NCBI GenBank assembly: GCA_040221095.1
Contig: JAVJVP010000015.1
Location: 124,001-188,000 of the forward strand
DNA from: UBA1479 sp040221095
GTDB lineage: Bacteria; Pseudomonadota; Alphaproteobacteria; Rhodospirillales; Casp-alpha2
Direction: 5' to 3'
DNA length: 64,000 nt
Positions 62,414 through 64,000 of this stretch are shown here, piece after piece. Below the pieces are notes generated by a model. It did not search any database and was not told the origin of the DNA. It saw only the letters and a program-made list of their open reading frames with translations. Position numbers and translations under genes: made by a program. The number at the start of each line of letters is the position of its first letter. Within the stretch, counting starts at the first letter, position 1.

Positions 62414-64000
62414 ATGGCGGATCAAACACGAAAATCGGGTTGGCACGTCTGGATCGACCGGGGCGGCACCTTCACGGACCTGGTCGCCCAGGCGCCGGAC
62501 GGGCGGCTGGTCACTCATAAGCTGCTGTCGGAAAACCCGGACCAGTACGAAGACGCTGCCCTGCAGGGCATCCGCGACATTCTGGGCGTTTCCCCGGGTG
62601 CTGCGATCCCCGAGGGGGCCGTCAGCGTCGTCAAGATGGGCACCACCGTGGCCACCAATGCCCTGCTGGAGCGCAAGGGCGACCGCACGGTTCTGGTCAT
62701 CACCGACGGCTTCGGCGACGCACTGCGCATCGGATACCAGGCCCGGCCCAATATTTTCGCCCGCCACATCGAACTGCCGGAAATGCTCTATGAGCAGGTG
62801 ATCGAAACGCCCGAGCGCGTGAATGCCCAGGGCGAGGTTCTGACGCCGCTTGACGAAGACCGCCTCCGCGCCGGATTGCAGGATGCCTTCGACGCCGGCA
62901 TCCGCGCCGCCGCCATCGTGTTCATGCACGGCTACCGCTATCCGGACCATGAACGCCGGGCCGCGCGGATCGCCCGCGACATCGGTTTCACCCAGGTCTC
63001 CACCAGCCACCAGGTCAGCCCCCTGATGAAACTGGTCAGCCGCGGCGACACCACCGTGGTCGACGCCTATCTGTCGCCGATCCTGCGCCGCTATGTCGAC
63101 CGGGTCGCCGCCGACCTGGGCGATACGCCGCTGCAGTTCATGCAATCCAACGGCGGGCTGACCGACGCGCGCCTGTTCCAGGGCAAGGATTCGATCCTGT
63201 CGGGGCCTGCCGGCGGCGTGGTCGGCATGGTCGAGACCGCGCGCATGGCGGGCTTCGCCAAGGTCATCGGCTTCGACATGGGCGGAACCTCCACGGACGT
63301 CTCACATTACGACGGGGAGTACGAGCGCACGTTCGAGACCCAGGTTGCCGGCATTCGCATGCGGGCCCCCATGATGAACATCCACACGGTCGCCGCCGGC
63401 GGCGGATCGATCCTGCATTTCGATGGGGCGCGCTACCGTGTCGGCCCCGACAGCGCCGGTGCTGATCCGGGCCCGGCCTGCTACCGCCGGGGCGGGCCGC
63501 TGACCGTCACTGACTGCAACGTCATGTTGGGCAAGGTGCAGCCTCAATACTTCCCTGCCGTATTCGGCCCCGACGCGGACCAGCCCCTGGACGACCGCGC
63601 CGTGCGCCGCAAGTTCGAGGACATGGCCCGGACCATCCACGAGGAAACCGGCGATGACCGCACGCCGGAAGAAGTCGCCGAGGGGTTCCTGAAGATCGCC
63701 GTCGAAAACATGGCCAACGCGATCAAGAAAATCTCCGTTCAACGCGGCCATGACGTGACGGAATATGTACTCAACGGCTTCGGCGGGGCGGCGGGGCAGC
63801 ACGCCTGCCTGGTTGCCGACGCGCTCGGCATGAACACCGTGTTCCTGCATCCCTTCGCGGGCGTGCTGTCGGCCTACGGCATGGGTTTGGCCGATGTGCG
63901 GGCGATCCGCGAGAAGGCGGTGGAGGCACCGCTGGCCGCCGGTCTGACCGCCCCCCTGATGGAGATCATCGAAGGCCTGGAACAGGACGCCCGGGCAGAG
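62414..64000 (+). CDS. 5-oxoprolinase / N-methylhydantoinase A subunit (3' end outside window)
   Basis: The first 529 codons of an ATP-dependent HyuA/OplA-type enzyme. The N-terminal WIDRGGTFTDLVA and the ATPase-fold repeat GFDMGGTSTDVS are present, with AAGGGSIL, AGADPGPACYRRGGPLTVTD and FGGAAGQHACL of the hydantoinase A domain. Such enzymes hydrolyse 5-oxoproline to glutamate or open hydantoin rings. The frame is still open at 64000; either a hydantoinase B region follows in the same chain, as in full oxoprolinases, or a separate gene does. The ATG is at 62414, 120 bases from the divergent dehydrogenase. Confidence 0.93.
   Translation, partial: MADQTRKSGWHVWIDRGGTFTDLVAQAPDGRLVTHKLLSENPDQYEDAALQGIRDILGVSPGAAIPEGAVSVVKMGTTVATNALLERKGDRTVLVITDGFGDALRIGYQARPNIFARHIELPEMLYEQVIETPERVNAQGEVLTPLDEDRLRAGLQDAFDAGIRAAAIVFMHGYRYPDHERRAARIARDIGFTQVSTSHQVSPLMKLVSRGDTTVVDAYLSPILRRYVDRVAADLGDTPLQFMQSNGGLTDARLFQGKDSILSGPAGGVVGMVETARMAGFAKVIGFDMGGTSTDVSHYDGEYERTFETQVAGIRMRAPMMNIHTVAAGGGSILHFDGARYRVGPDSAGADPGPACYRRGGPLTVTDCNVMLGKVQPQYFPAVFGPDADQPLDDRAVRRKFEDMARTIHEETGDDRTPEEVAEGFLKIAVENMANAIKKISVQRGHDVTEYVLNGFGGAAGQHACLVADALGMNTVFLHPFAGVLSAYGMGLADVRAIREKAVEAPLAAGLTAPLMEIIEGLEQDARAE

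Overview
The window is 64 kb of high-GC, gene-dense chromosome from an alphaproteobacterium, most likely Rhodospirillales. The evidence is the split b/b' F0 ATP synthase operon, the mutY-DUF721-DsbA-smc gene order, a DUF2336 protein, a DUF3750 protein, a long-linker FtsZ and TAXI-type TRAP transporters. No phage, integrase, transposase or CRISPR array is visible. Most of the sequence is vertically inherited core genome with short accessory stretches between.

Layout. 1-8.5 kb: the 3' end of a polyprenyl diphosphate synthase; a minus-strand operon CYTH/CHAD protein - ParA-like ATPase - HTH protein; tRNA-Pro(CGG) with a strong terminator; a small secreted protein; a lipoprotein; a membrane-tethered DctP-like receptor; a DUF2336 protein; a c-type cytochrome. 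8.5-16.7 kb: a TRAP transport region with three TAXI substrate receptors, one fused permease, a UspA protein and a class III aminotransferase. 16.8-23.8 kb: apt, an acetyltransferase, mutY, a DUF721 (DciA-like) protein, a DsbA-type thiol oxidoreductase and smc. 23.8-26.4 kb: the F0 operon atpI-B-E-F'-F with a terminator. 26.6-29.8 kb: a polyamine operon of PLP decarboxylase, deoxyhypusine-synthase-like protein and agmatinase-like protein. 30.2-34.4 kb: an acetyltransferase, ligA and recN. 34.5-55.6 kb: the full division and cell wall (dcw) cluster on the minus strand, mraZ-rsmH-ftsL-ftsI-murE-murF-mraY-murD-ftsW-murG-murC-murB-ddl-ftsQ-ftsA-ftsZ, followed by lpxC and bamD. 56-58.2 kb: rnpB, ampD and a TerB/J-domain protein. 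58.2-64 kb: a DUF3750 protein, a BASS-type transporter, an FAD oxidoreductase of the 2-hydroxyglutarate dehydrogenase type, a D-2-hydroxyacid dehydrogenase and the 5' part of a 5-oxoprolinase/hydantoinase A gene that runs off the end.

How it works together. The dcw genes are tightly packed, with many ATGA or TGATG overlaps that imply translational coupling from peptidoglycan precursor synthesis through to FtsZ. A regular array of TGGG motifs at 10-bp spacing overlaps a sigma70-like promoter upstream of mraZ and is probably the MraZ operator. The TRAP region would import an unidentified small organic acid or amino-acid-like substrate driven by an ion gradient. The polyamine operon likely makes putrescine and a homospermidine-like or guanidino polyamine.

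Most interesting items: the CYTH/CHAD-ParA-HTH operon (possible positioning of polyphosphate or another cargo); the polyamine operon, whose DHS-like enzyme keeps the catalytic lysine but appears to have changed substrate residues; the MraZ box array; a close inverted pair of DnaA boxes; a two-copy dispersed inverted-repeat element; and a nested palindrome next to the J-domain gene. All function calls come from reading motifs by eye, with no database search.
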